A program made the position numbers and the translations under genes. The notes beneath the pieces were generated by a model, which saw nothing but the letters and a program-made list of their open reading frames with translations, searched no databases and was not told where the DNA came from. DNA of 60,000 nt from Nymphaea colorata (Eukaryota; Streptophyta; Magnoliopsida; Nymphaeales; Nymphaeaceae), in NCBI RefSeq assembly GCF_008831285.2, contig NC_045144.1:23763716-23823715 (forward strand), in the 5' to 3' direction. How positions within the stretch are numbered: position 1 is the first letter of the stretch; each line of letters opens with the position of its first letter. Positions 37,458 to 50,579 of this stretch are shown piece after piece.

Positions 37458-37975
37458 CTTTAGGGCATGTTTGGGCGTACGTAAATGCCATTTTGAGGTC
37501 ATTTTGAACTTTAAAATACTGCTTAGGGTGTCGGTTGAAATTGGGTTCACGGAAAACCCAGTTTTCGAAAGGGCGTGAAGAACTTGGATTCCTCTAGTTC
37601 ATCACAACAAGCGTTGCTTTTGTTATTGTTACTAGGGGTGTTCAAAGAGTGGGTCGAGTCAATGTCATGGGCTCAACTGGTCGAACTGACTCAGTTAAAC
37701 CCAACTCAAGCTCGGCTGACCTAATGAACAAGTCAAGTTCGAGTGAAGAAATGGACTCAGTCAAATAAATGTTTTGAGTTGCTCCAGTTCAAATTTAAGT
37801 CGAGTTCAAGCTGGCTCAGCTAGATTTGTTTAAACCCGATTCATGAACAGCATTACTTGCCACCTAAACACAAATTAGGTGTCAACAATCGGTTAAAAAC
37901 CTTAGTTTTCACTAAAACTTAATTTATTTTCAGAAAGCGACCTTTTTTTGACGTCATCCCAAAACAACCATAAAG
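37458..37975. mobile_element. MITE with CTTTAGGGCATGTTTGG termini
   Basis: The left end CTTTAGGGCATGTTTGGGCG and the right end, read inward on the minus strand, CTTTATGGTTGTTTTGGGAT, form imperfect terminal inverted repeats of about 25-30 bp. GGG.ATGTTTGG ends are common on plant MITEs. There is no coding, and a second small element lies inside it. Confidence 0.4.
37633..37855. mobile_element. hAT-like small element, TAGGGGTGTTCA .. TGAACAGCATTA, nested
   Basis: The ends are inverted repeats of 12 bp with 9 matches. The flanks ATTGTTAC and CTTGCCAC match at 5 of 8 positions and could be a decayed 8 bp hAT target duplication. The interior is rich in GTCGAGT/AACTCGAG-type words, a pattern seen in many plant hAT-type repeats. 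Confidence 0.45.
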
Positions 37976-40900
37976 TCTTTTGCAAAGATTTTCATTTCTC
38001 AAAATTAAACGATCTTTTACTTAGTGTACCCTTACTATTTATATATCATCCTTCCTAGACAAACAGAACAGTAACATTAATTATGTCCGCTTGATGGCCT
38101 CATCTTCATGGAAAATTTCAAATTTCCGACCCTTTTATAGAAAAATTAAGAAAAAGAAGAAGAAAATTGAAAGAATGAAAGAGCTAAAACTTGGTCGGTC
38201 GCCTTTTACAAATAGGTGAATAACTAATAGGGTAGCTTTTGTCAAATTCGTTTAAACAAATGGATGGAAATGGGCTCCTTTTAGCAGGATTTGTGCTTGA
38301 TGCTAAGGCTAATTTTAGCGACTTCAACTTACTAATCTTTTGATTACTTTAAGTGCAACAAACAATATATAAAAAATGTGACTCAGAAAATTAAAGAGAA
38401 TTTAATATATCTAACAACGAAGTTCTGAATGCCAAAAATGTGAGTCAGAAAACCAAACGGAAATTTATATAAAACCGGCCATTGTTCTGAAAAAGTCTAG
38501 CTATCGACAAAGTGAAAAAATTTCTCGAAATGAAGTAAAACGAGACAAACAGAAACGCAGAAGGGAAAAAATTATGTTCCAACTTTGACCATATTCAAAT
38601 AAGCACTTCACTTGTTTTCAGATCATGCTTCAGGGATGATCATGTGCACATCATCCTTGTACAGTCACCATTTGTCTTGACAGGCATGGTTCTGAAAACT
38701 TCCCCTTGCAGTTGTTATTCAGAATCTTGATTGGCAGGTCAAATTTGATTTCTTCCAATAATTCATACTTTTTCCCTGAGAAAGAAAAGCATCTTTTTGC
38801 ACAGAATGGCCTTTTGCAGGGTTTGGATAAGGTGTCCTGCTCTTAAGCATGTGCTTCAAGGGCATGATATTCTCATACCCATCGTCAGTGGGTTCAACAC
38901 CTTTTGGGAAATCTGTCGAAGATTACAGCTTGTTAGATTTTTTTTTTTTTTTTAAAAAGTCTGCCCCTGTTTTATAAATTATCTCAAGCTAGGTGTTGTT
39001 TGAAATTGTTTTTTTTTTTTTTTTATCTTTTCCAACCACAGGAGAAACCCTACTGTTTCTTTGAGAAATCTCCCTCTTACCCATAATCTTAAAAAAGAGG
39101 CCATCTTTTGTAATTTTCTTAAACAAGGCTGCACTTTTCTTGAAAACTGCCAAATAAGGACCTGCAGTAATAGTAAATTAACATAACGCTCCCGTCATGC
39201 CTCCCCTCAACACACAAGCTGCCCCCTAAAAAGTGTGGCTTTTTTTTGACAAAACTACAAACGATGGCTGCTCTGTCTGGAATTATTGACAAAATCTACA
39301 CCTAGAATTGGATATTTCCTTTTTTTCTCATGTGCTGACTACCCACTGCCATCCAAGGAGTTTTACGTACGTTTTGGAATACTCTTGTCGGTTGCTACTC
39401 ATTTTAATTGAACTTCTGAGTGTCCATCTCTTGACCGCCAAAAAAGTCTCCATATTTCATAGGCACATCCCAAGTGTTGAACTCTGGGTATCCATTGATT
39501 CGAATGCTTTTGTCACTTGGAAAGTGCAGGGCCCTTCTGTCTCTTAATTATGCATGGAGACTGGAAAAAAGTTCAGCATTAATCTTTGCGCGCATAGACA
39601 GAATGACTATGAAAGAATTTCCCTCTATAGGTACATAATTTTGTTCAATTTAAAACTGCAATACAATTTTATGTGAATCTTTGATAGAAATGAACCATGT
39701 GATGCGGGTGAGAGGGAACTCCAGCCAGGGTGAGAAGCTGAAGCTCCCCTTCCTTCCCATTGTCCCCGGGGGTCCAGAACTGCATTGATTAATAGGAAAG
39801 GAAAAAAATGCATTCTATACCTTAAGAATTTTTTGTGATGTGTTCTGATAAACCCAATCATGCACACAAGGTTGAAAATGTAGAGCGACTGATGGACATA
39901 TTTTTGGAAGTTAGCAGTAGTTTTTTCCCTAAAGATTCAGATCCGGCTCTTGTTTCAATTGACTTCTCTGCATATGGATGCATCATTTGGATGTTCTTTA
40001 AATATTCTTCGCTTTCTTGTTTCGTCTAGATTAAAGTGAACTGAACAGTATCATATGGCCAAGATAAGGGCAAGTGTTCCATATCTCACCTGATCCTTGA
40101 ACTTACCCCTATTGATCATCTCCCTTTAAAGGTGTTCAACGAATTGAACGTCAAAGGTGGAGCCCATACTTCAGAAATGAAGTGTTGACAAAACAGTCCT
40201 TATCTTTCATACCTTATGCTTATCCATGGATTAGGTTGGTGTACTGATACCCAATTGAGTCTGAATTACTACCAAAAATCTTACTTTCACTCACAGTAAA
40301 TATACGTTGGTAAAAATAAGAAAACCGTCAGTTATAGTTTTACTGACGGCTGAATGTATGTATGTATGTACGTATATGCAAGTAATTGATTTAAGATAAG
40401 GTAATAGGCAATCTGGATCTGTCTTTTATTTTTGCCAGCCTTGCGTACAACTCTGAATTCATTTAACCTGTAACCATTTGGATCGGAGCAGTAAAGGGTA
40501 CGTACTCACAAAGAGTCCAACCCGTTCATGTCCCTATATGTATTATTCAGTCCAAAAAGATATTGTAGGATGGATCTTATAGGAAGGACAGTATTAAAGG
40601 CAGATATGGTCTACTGGCTTTGAGAATGGGAACCCACTTTGCTCATCTTATTGTGAGCAAGTCTGGGCCCATACAGTAGCTGTCTCCCATGCCTTGCTTT
40701 CTCCTACAGGGCTTAAGTTCAGTGCATCGGGTGTGCACAAGCCCCTTTTCTCCTTTTCCAGCATGGTTAAAATCATGTTCTTAGCTGCTTATCAATCAAT
40801 TTTCATATGGCAATTCTTTCGCTTGATGTATTCATTCATTGAACTCCAATCATCTTCATCTTATGTTTCCTAAGAAGCTTTCTGTGGCCTTGTGTAGCTG

Positions 40901-41459
40901 TCAGATTGCAACTCAATGGCCTTGCTATTGCCACGGCGACCTAATTCATAAAAAATCCAGAAAGTTTTCAACTTAAACCTTTCTGGTCAGGATGAACCAT
41001 ATTGTAGTCATGTCCCTATTCATTGAATATGGTAAGACTAATTCATAAACCCAAGAAAATTTTCAACTTAAACCTTTTTGGTCATGGTGACCATGTTGTA
41101 GTCCTGTCCCTATTCATTGAATATGAATAGATTGGACCCAACTTACACGTGTATGCACAGATATGCATGCACTTGTAACCAACACACGTGCGGTGTAAGT
41201 AGAGATGGACACGTTGCTGTGTACTATTGCGGAATATGTGTGTACTGAGAAGATTCCTGCCGACATGTAATGCCTCAATGTTTGGCAAATCTAATATTGC
41301 AAGTGTATTTTATCATGGTTCAATAAGGAAAACAGGGGAGCATATTTTCTTAATAAGAACAAGATGAATTTCCATGCTAATTGCGCTGGCTAAATATGAT
41401 CACCAACAAAATTTACTTTATTTATGTATAGAAACTTCATTAATTTTCAGCTTTTTTCA
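37976..41459. other. Non-coding interval
   Basis: Poly-T runs at 38938-38953 and 39008-39024. A GC-rich patch at 39700-39790 (CCCCGGGGG) loosely resembles 42740-42800 in inverted orientation. Otherwise no gene or element is supported. Confidence 0.4.
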
Positions 41460-41461
41460 TG

Positions 41462-41531
41462 TGATTGCCCCTTAAAGTTTGAAATTTAAATTTAGAGTGC
41501 CCTACAGCCTGAAATTCCTGACTCTGCCATT
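41462..41531. repeat. Decayed end of a CAGTGGCGGA-type element
   Basis: CCTGACTCTGCCATTG at about 41516-41531 resembles the typical right end CCTGGCTCCGCCACTG of the same broad repeat class as the MITE at 54348. Confidence 0.25.
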
Positions 41532-41798
41532 GTATCTGTGGCTTTGCCTTGAATTGTACCTGATGAACATCATTATAAACAATTTATTGGACAGTGGAAA
41601 ATTAAGCGGGAATACTTTTAGTTCTAATATTTGTTGTTGATTGTGCAAATCAATACGTATCAGTTCTAATATTTGACAAACTTGATATTTGTTGTTGATT
41701 GTGCAATTTGGTATCAAGTACATGTGCAATCTTGTTCGGCATTAATTAGCTATAATGGTGGAGAAATTTTAATTTTTAGAAACCTGAGGGGGACCATG

Positions 41799-41830
<32 letters not shown>
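41799..41830. repeat. (AT)n microsatellite
   Basis: TA dinucleotides with one GTA interruption. Confidence 0.9.
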
Positions 41831-42010
41831 GCCGCTCTGCCCTTCGCTATGATGGGCCGGGCAATGGTAACTGCCCACATGAGTGTCGAGTAGATCTTTC
41901 CCCCTATGTAACAGAGCCATGTGTTACATTCTGGTCTCGTGAAGCACAGGCACGAAACACCACATGGCGGTGCTTCTAGTTACCTAGCGCAAGGGTCCTC
42001 GCTCACCTGA
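41831..42010. other. GC-rich island of unknown nature
   Basis: About 180 bp of clearly higher GC directly after an (AT)n tract. No protein frame and no clear tRNA-type A or B box. It could be a SINE-like or other small insertion. Confidence 0.25.
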
Positions 42011-44230
42011 GTTGTTTTCATGATTTTTTTTCTCACTCCATTTTCCCTTTCTAAATGAAAATCTTTTCAAATATTATGTTGCATAAATATATATGAATTC
42101 TAGCTTCAAGGAGATCCTTCGTACTCAAATGCATCACACCAAACAAGTATTTTGAAATGAAATGGACAAAAAAGTGAAGTTCCAATATATTTCTGAGGCA
42201 GTTGCATCCTTACAGCACTTACATATAAACTTAAAAAAGCGTCATATTATACAGTTGTTCCAGCAAATTACACAATAATTTGCCAAACTGCATCCCCTAA
42301 AAAGATCTCTGAGCACGGGATGTATTAAACTCTACAACATAACAGCACTGATCCTAAATATTTCTGCCTTCCCTCGGCATTGAATTTAGCAAACACAATC
42401 TCTACATTTAATGCAGCAAGGGATAAATTAATTAGTTAGAGAGCAGCTCAAGATGGCCTTGTTTAAGTTTTGATAGTTATTTTTCAATCTCTACTATCCT
42501 TTTATAGGACAGACGACCAGTACTATTATGAGCACTGAAGTTCTAAGGGGTGTAGAGCGGCTGGTCAGGCTGGCGGTACCATGTTAGTATTGGTTTAATA
42601 TTCTCATGGGCACTATGATCTGTGTGAATTGTGAATTTGTTTCTTTTTTATTTTTGTCTTTTTTGAGTGGTGGGGGGAGGACCGTTTGATGTACGCACTA
42701 TTGACGGTCTGGCAGCACAGACTTCAACCCAAGGCAGTACCGAAGTAACCCTTGACACCAGGGACAATGGGAAAGGGGAGGGACGGGGCAGGAAAGAACT
42801 TAACATATTTATGATTGCAGATGCGTGTGTTATATCTATTCAAATGAAGTTATATATTTTAAGAATATTTCACAAGAATATGCTTTAATTTCTGAAGAAT
42901 AAACAAGCCAGATTTTTTTTAATATTTTAAATAGCCAATTAAACAGAAGTGTATATAACACATTAAGTTTGAAGATTGATCTTGTTTTCATTGATTATTT
43001 GGTTCTAGGCCAAGTACCTTTTGCAATGTTCATTTTTTTACATCGTATTTGATGGTTAAAGTAGATTTCCACAAAGACACATCCAAATTAAGATGTTGTT
43101 ACGTAGCTAGTGAACTTTTGGTGATACCAACAAAGCACTATCTCCAAGCTTTGAAAGGTCCATGACCATGAGGTTGTTCAAAGAACGGTCAAATCAACTG
43201 TCAAATGAGGAGAAAAAATATCATTTTATCTTTCAAAAATATCTAACAAACACAATTTTGAATAATATTAATGCAAATTAAAAACAGGATTGTGTTTTCA
43301 ATAATATTTCCACAAATTAATAGAAGTAAATTTTTCTAGTGATCAGGAGTATGGAGAACAACATTTAATATTTTTTTAACATTGCTTCAAAATTAATTAA
43401 ATCATCACACTTAGGTATGGCTAAATATGTACAGTACCTAGTGCAGTCAAAGTTGCCAGTATACAATAATATTAGATGTTCTTGAATAGTTTCTTTTGAT
43501 TAAACGGATCAAACTCTTTGATCTTTAAACATCCAAGTTGGAGAACATAAATTCAAACATGACTAACCTTTAGATTCCATTACAAAAGAGATAAGACTGA
43601 AAACAAATCATTTCTATCTTGAGCATCCATGTGAAACAAAATAGCCCCTTGAACTTCATGTAAACCCCAAATTTGCTTCATTGATTGTAGAATATGGATT
43701 CATTGGTCCAAATGACCATGAAGCAGTGGCAAAGTCACATGTGAGCTTGCATGTGCAGTTTCCTAACAGTTCCACAAAATTCCTTTATTTACGTATTGCC
43801 CCAAACATTTGATCTTCAAACATTTACTTACATATGGTGTCCCTCAATCATTTTGCTAAGTATTTGAAGGTCGAATTAGATCTTGAATTAATGCCTCTCA
43901 ACAAAAAATTTCTAGTTCCATCTGTAACTACCTCATATCTATCACATCTTTGATTTGAGAAGATTTAGAACTTAAGGTTTGGGTCCTATCATTGTCAAGT
44001 TCTTGGTTCATAAGAAAAGTTTTATAATCTTCTTCTTGTACATGGCAAATGCATTAGGATGAAAACTCCTAAATAAGAGAGGTGCATCCGATATTGAATT
44101 GGAAAAAGGATGAAATTTATATGCAATTTGAATGTGGTATATCGTTGTGATGAAACAAAAGTAATTAAGTGACTTCTAGGGTAAATTGGTGTATTAAAAA
44201 GTAGTGCTACATTGTGTGCTCAGTTCCTAG
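42011..44230. other. Non-coding interval
   Basis: CAGTGGCAAAGTCACATG at about 43725 recalls the left end of the CAGTGGCGGA-type repeats. No gene seen. Confidence 0.35.
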
Positions 44231-44609
44231 TGTTAGAATACGGGCCATGGATAATATACATGACGGTTACAATAGAAAGACAAGTAATAGTTGATCACAT
44301 GGTTACCTATTTTTCCTCCTTCTCTCAAAGAAGAAAAGAAATACTTGTAAAAATCAATGAAACAGCTGAGAACAAAGGTGTTGTAGAAGGAAACAAATTA
44401 AATAGCAAAAATTTTGCACTGTGTAGAGAGTGACAGTAAAGCAAAATGTTGTAATTGTTGTGATAAAAGTGAGTCTATTAACATTGAGTGTATCAAGTGA
44501 CTTTGTCAATTATATTGAGGAATATCTCGTCCAAGGACATACACACATTAATAAACTTCATAAACTTTGTCTTGCTATATTGTCTGCTCCTTTTGAACAA
44601 TTTCTTTTA
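44231..44609 (+). repeat. 5' LTR of copia-2
   Basis: Begins TGTTAGAATACGGGCCATGG and is a diverged direct copy of 48872-49224 (shared TCACATGGTT.CC, GAAGAAAAG, ATATTGAGGAATA, TTTGAACAATTTCTTTTA). It is followed at 44610 by TGACATCAGAGC, a two-change version of the TGGTATCAGAGC primer site. Confidence 0.7.
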
Positions 44610-45422
44610 TGACATCAGAGCTCGGTGAAGTAAATGCTGCAATCAGTTCTATGGCATCCTAGAGTTATCTAGGTATGCACATTTCTAATATTTTATTTTA
44701 GTTGCCAAATAACTTGCAGCACTTCTTACCAATTAAGCTAAATGTAGAGAACTATATGCTATAGGAATCATAGTTTAACCCAGTCCTTATTACAAATGTT
44801 CTTGGGGAGTTAGTGGGTGGGTATACTCCTGCCTACCTAAACAAAAAGTACAATGTGTGATTTATGCAACCTACTCCTTTTAGATTGTAGAAATCATCTC
44901 GCAAAGGTGCTCAAGCAATCATACGTTGTGCTCTCATGGACAAGAATAATGCACCTAAAAAATCATTTTCAAGTAGCACATCAACTAGCTATTGCCAGGA
45001 AGACAGTTACAGAGGATGATATGGCAATGCAAATTCTGTGAGGGGCACCATTTAACTATCTTGCATTTAAAATAGCAAATGGGATATGGCCAAACATCAT
45101 CTCTCCCACTAAAATCAATAGTACATAATTCGCAAACTGGGCAAACCGATTCAGCAGTTGCTCGAATCAGCTCAAGATCATCATCTCAGTGGTCTACAAG
45201 TCAAGGCCCAAGCGATACAAAGCCCAAACTCAGGTAACTTGGATAAGGTTCATTTGTTCCTTTACATTTTACAAGAAGAAGGAATGCTCAACTTCACCTC
45301 CTCGTCCTCTCTCTATCACTCCATGTTGTGTACACTGCAAACAACAAGGTTTTACTGGGCCACGAATGGCAGGCCACCGACATAGACTTCCGCCGGCTGC
45401 ATTATCTGGCATCCCCTCAAGT

Positions 45423-45424
<2 letters not shown>
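44610..45424 (+). pseudogene. Ty1/copia gag remnant (copia-2)
   Basis: Reads LPNNLQHFLPIKLNVENYML and then VLGELVGGYTPAYLN (about 44700-44850), the N-terminal copia gag pattern. Near 45320-45350 is CCVHCKQQGFTG, the start of a CCHC zinc knuckle whose last Cys is lost. Several stops. The gag is cut by simple repeats and the minus-strand copia-3 insertion. Confidence 0.65.
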
Positions 45425-45509
<85 letters not shown>

Positions 45510-45516
45510 TTTTTTC
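45425..45516. repeat. Compound simple repeat (CT)n(AT)n(T)n
   Basis: Three adjoining runs: CT to 45458, AT to 45491, then T to 45516. This produces spurious frames on both strands. Confidence 0.95.
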
Positions 45517-45599
45517 AAATGCTCATCATTCATTGGCGATCGAGAGGCAAGCCGTCGATCCTCCTCCTTTCTCTCCCTCTCTATAACCAACAAAGGTAA

Positions 45600-47080
45600 A
45601 AGATAAAACACAGAGAGAGATTTTAACGTGGTTCGACTCAGAATTGAGTCTACATCTACGAGGAAACCGTTTCTCTCTCACACCTTAATCATTTGTGTGA
45701 GAGATTCCATTGATATTTAAAAGAATACAAAGTTCATCTGTTTCGTGATTTTTAGGATCATGATTGGTGTCAACATCTTGACAATATTCTCGGTTACACA
45801 TTTGATCTTCTTTCCTAATTTTCTGATCAACAAGATTAGCAACAGTTTTGACAACGCATTGATCCTTATCTTCAATAGCCCCCCTCAAGCTGAACAGTCT
45901 AGGAATAACATTAAACTTGACACAAATAGATTCAAAAGGTGAGCGAGCAAAGGACTTGGTCATTGTATCAGCAAGCTGGTCAGTGGTTGGAACATGATGA
46001 ACTGTAAGATGATGATTTTGCTCATGATCCCAGATGAAATGAATACCGACTTCAATATGCTTTGTTCGTTGGTGAAAAACCAGATTGGCAGTCAATTGAA
46101 TGACACCCATATTGTCACATAAGAGCCTGGGAATGATAGAAAGATGTTGATGAAGTTCTTGTGAAAAGTAAGAGATGGAGAGAACTTCTGCCATAGTGGA
46201 GGCCAATGCCCGATATTCTGCTTCAGTACTAGATCGAGCAATAGTATTTTGCTTCTTTGCAGACCACGAAACCAAGGAATCTCCAAGAAAAATAGCAAAT
46301 CTGGTAGTTAATCTTCAATCATTAGGATTGCCAGGCCAATCGACATTAGAATATGTTGTGACAGACAGGCGCGAGGATGGCTGAATGAGAAACCCAAGAT
46401 GAAGAGTATGCTTAATGTAACGAAGTATGTGTTCGACGGCAGCTTAATGAACAGTGGTAGGAGCATGCATAAACTAGCAGACCTTGTTGGTAGCATACTA
46501 GAGAGCACCAACAATATGGTGATATGGAGTAGGATCAAGTAGCGGTGTGCCATCAAACTTGGACAACTTTTCTCCTACGGTTAAAGGTGAAGGGAGGAGC
46601 TTGACATCAACCATGGTGCTTTGCATGAGAAAATCTTGCATGTACTGACGTTGAGAAAGAAAGAGCCCTTGAGGTGTAAACCTGGCTTCAACTCCAAGAA
46701 AATAATGTAGATGACCGAGAACTTTTATTTAGAATTCACACCCCATTTGATATATAAGCTGATGAATGCCAGCAGGGCAGCTTCTAGTGATCAATATGTC
46801 ATCAACATAAATAAGAATAAAAATAGAATGAGAGCCCATAATTGTAAGAAATAGAGAAGTGTCAATCTTAGAGGCAAAGAACCCATGTGAAATGAGAAAG
46901 GAACTAAGTCATTGAAACCAAGCTTGAAGAGCCTGCTTAAGACCATAAAGAAACTTTCTGCACCTTGCATACTTTTATGGGTCATATTCTACATAAAGCT
47001 TATTTGGGTTAGCAAATGTGTGATCCTAAGGAGTTTGTATTTAGACATGTTTAATTTGATCAGAATAAGTTTCCTTTATT
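45600..47080 (-). pseudogene. Ty1/copia fragment in antisense (copia-3): RT end, RNase H, LTR part
   Basis: Minus-strand reading in order: KFLYGLKQALQAWF (about 46970-46930), an intact YVDD at 46809-46798, QYMQDFLMQS, YHHIVGAL, HILRYIKHTLHLGF, VSWSAKKQNTIARSSTEAEY (46270-46210, with the RNase H Asp/Glu region), the CDN motif, QRTKHIEVGIHF, and ADTMTKSF. The longest frame (46275-45685) is open for 196 codons and runs past the RNase H end into LTR sequence through the purine tract TTGAGGGGGGC (about 45888). The 5' half of the element (gag, protease, integrase, most RT) is missing. Confidence 0.85.
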
Positions 47081-48871
47081 TGAGAAACAAGCAAGGAATA
47101 TGATGGACTTCATGGAAAAAGATAGAATTTTTTTTACAGCATACCAATGTTCCTTCCTAATCATGATGGAGTCTAAAGTTCAACATGAAGATGGAAGGCT
47201 TCAAACCAAGACAGAAACTAACCCATAAATGACTTAAGCCAATCTACTCAATGAACTAGCATGAATAGAATTGACTTACATGTTGAGTACAAATCAAGGC
47301 ATCCAACTTCATGTGGACCTAGGGCTGGTCCAACATAAAGAGCAATCTTCAAAAGATGACTTCACAAAATGATTGCAAGGTCACTAACGGTTGAAACCCA
47401 AGACATACTTGTAAGCAAACATCCGCGATCCTCTTGCTGTTTTGTTCCAAATCCAGACCAAATCTAAAACCATAAGTGTCAAACTTGCCATTCAAGATGA
47501 AAAATGGTGTTCTGCCATGAAGGCTGAAATCACACTCTTAACTAAACAAAACATGGTGCTTGTTCCACCTCACTTTGTAAAGAGCATTGTAGGTTGTAAG
47601 TGGATATGTAAAATTAAGAAAAATGCTAATGGAACTATAGAACAATAAAAAAAACATACTTCGTTGCCAAGGGTTACAGCTAATAGGAATGACTGAATTA
47701 CTTCGAAACTTTTAGTCTTGTAGTCAAACCCACAACCACAAGTATTGTCCTCACCCTTGCTGTTAATAGAAGGTGGTATGTAAGATATTTAGATGTTTAA
47801 ACTACTTTTTTGCTTAGTGACCATGAAAAACTAGTTTTCATGCAACAATCCAATTATGTGTACAAACTGCATAGAGCTATGTATGGGCTTAAACAAGCCT
47901 ATAGGGTATCATATTCTTATATGAATGTCTACCTTTAACATCTTGGGTTGCATATTGCTAAAATTGGCATTTCTCTTTTTATTCTCAATAATGATCAATT
48001 CATATATTTGTCATTGTTTATGTGGATGATATAATTGTCTAAGAAACCAGGAAGATACAATGTCAAAATTGATATCAAGTCTGGGAAATGAGTTTGCAAT
48101 CAAAGAATTACGGAAGTTATTTACTAGAAATTGAAGCAAAGTGGTGGTAAGGGGCATCATTTTGTGTCAATAAAAATATATTTTGGAACTCCTTTTAAGA
48201 GTTAAAATGGAATGGATTTGGAAGTCATGTTCAGTGATGTCACACTTTATGGAAACATAATTGAAGCTCTACAATATGTTACTTTGACCTGACTAGATAT
48301 CAGTTTGGTTGTAAACAGGGTTCATTTATGAATACACCCATTGATGGACATTGGTCTACCATCAAATGCATTCACAATGTTTATAATTTTTCTCTCTTGT
48401 GTTTATAGACATAGACTAGGAAGGACACTCATTTGACAAATGGTCCATTATATGATAAGTTGTGTTGCTGGCCGGGTACACTCTTATATCTTATAGATCA
48501 AATAAGCAAATAGTGGTCTCTCATTGCTGCATTGCAGTTGAATATAGATCTCTACCCAACATAACATCTAAAGTATTGTGAATGAACCATTTTGTGACCA
48601 ATCTTGGAATTCAACTAACACAAATTCCTATTCATTTGTGTGACAATATCGTAGCGGTGTGTCTAGGATCTCATGTTATGTTTCATTGTTGAACTAAAAT
48701 GTCAAATTTGATTTGTTGTTTGTGGGGGAAAGACTTGCATGAAAGCAATTTACAATCCATCACATATCCACAAAAGACCAAATTTCTGACATTTCTACAA
48801 AGCCTCTAACAATTTAGTTATTGCAAGGACAGGTTGCATGTGATTGTCATCTCCATGCACTTGAGGGGAGA
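47081..48871 (+). pseudogene. Ty1/copia reverse transcriptase-RNase H remnant (copia-2)
   Basis: Resumes the copia-2 frame: ISVKLAIQDEKWCSAMKAEI, LVPPHFVKSIVGCKWICKIK and NANGTIE (47480-47645). A YVDD at 48019-48030 follows, then CCIAVEYRSL and CDN (48530-48650). Stops and frameshifts throughout. The purine tract TTGAGGGGAGA at 48861-48871 precedes the 3' LTR. Integrase is absent, probably lost with the copia-3 insertion. Confidence 0.75.
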
Positions 48872-49224
48872 TGTTACAGCATGGATCATGAATGGTGAGC
48901 ATGAAGGTCACGATGAAGAAAAAAAGCAAGCAATCATTGGTCACATGGTTTCCCATTCTTCCACCGCTGCTCAAGAAGAAAAGCAAAGCTTGTGGAAAAC
49001 ATTGAGGCAGCTAAGTAAAAATGGTAAAAGTACTGTGTATTAAGTGTAGAAAGAGCCATGGTTGAGAAAGACATTGTTATGGCAATGACCCATGTGATAA
49101 TGATTGTAATGAGTGACCAATATCAACAATATTGAGGAATACTCCCACGAGAACATTGGCACATTGCCATATTGCTGTAAATCCTAATTTGATGTGTTGT
49201 TTACACTTTGAACAATTTCTTTTA
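48872..49224 (+). repeat. 3' LTR of copia-2
   Basis: Begins TGTTACAGCATGG directly after the polypurine tract and matches 44231-44609. No clear target duplication could be recognised. Confidence 0.7.
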
Positions 49225-50579
49225 CTCAAGTATTCATTATAGGGGTAATATCATTCATGCTGCTGGTGTCCCTCCTTTAATTGGTAATTTCTTATCTTTG
49301 CCTTTAGAAGTAAGTGAAAGTAAGGATAGGGGCAATCTTTATGTTTCATGGAGGCCGGGTAGTGTAGCTTGTGGTGTTTCTTTTTCACCACTCTAGGCCC
49401 CCCTGTTTATATTGTATATAGCTGTACATTTTGTTTCAAATTTCTAATCAACTGGCTGGATATTTCTTTTGAGTTTTTTTTTTTCTTAAAATTGGAGGAT
49501 CTAATGAACCTGAATGGTCATCAGTGGAAAAAAATTGCCAGCAAAAACAACGAATTTGAATATAAGCTAAGTCTCCATTGTCATTTCCACCTACATTGAT
49601 CAACTATGAAGGTTGAAGGCAAAATCATATCTATTGGTAGGGGAGCTAGGCCAATTATCTCTTCATTCTTCTTCTGCTCCACCTAATTTAGGGACAGTTA
49701 GAGTGCGCATTTGATTCTTGTTCTTGGAACAGGTACTTTAGGTCTGAGTTTTCCTTGGGAATGGTCTAAAAGAAAAAAAATTGACTCCATTTGTTTAGCT
49801 TTCCTTATAAAAGGGTTTGGCGCCTTAATTTGTGATCTTCTTTCCTGTGATTAGAATATTAACTCCACATTTTGTGCAATCACAAAAATAGCCGTCCCTA
49901 GTTTTAATTAGAAATAGACTTCTTGGACCTTGTTCCTCCAAGTTAAGTTTACAGATATCATGATGGTTTGTTCGAAGAATGACACTCAAAGAAGTTGAAC
50001 CATGGCTGCCGCCTAACAGCCATCCTCGCATGCCCCACTATGCCAGCTCCTTCGAGCTTTGCTCCCTTAATTTCTTTATTACATAGCCAGCGGGCACAAG
50101 AAAACTTAAGAAGCTAGAGAGACATGGACTATCACGCGTTCAACTAACCACGTGAGGCAACAAACATCACGTCACTAATCCCCTTTTATGCAAATATCAG
50201 CTAGCTGTTTATTTTCAATTGCAATTATTCGTACATATATAAGTTGAACGAAAATAATCATTTTCTCATTAATTCATGATTAATTTTACAATCAATTTAG
50301 CAAAGTGATCAAGATGGCAATCCATTGGCACTGCTGCAATTGCTTATGACATCAAATTGACAAAATATTTTCCAGCAGATTGAATCAAACACATTCCAAC
50401 ATTGCTAATGGTTTAGTACCATTAATTGGATTCAGGGAGCTGAACATTTCCAATGAGGAATAGAAGAATGCTGGGGATTGAAAATTAATTTCTATGATGT
50501 GAATACATGTTAAAGTTCGTTCGTATTTGTGAGTGTACGTCTAGTAGATTCGGGAAGAGAGCGAGACGGAATCTTGTCA
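49225..50579. other. Interval downstream of the bHLH gene
   Basis: No gene seen. The 3' end of the bHLH transcript should fall just below 50580, but I see no convincing AATAAA signal nearby. Confidence 0.4.

Noticed and set aside
45189-45606. Frames of 92-136 codons across the CT/AT/T tract
   Set aside because: They owe their length to the simple repeat. Only the copia gag part upstream has family motifs.
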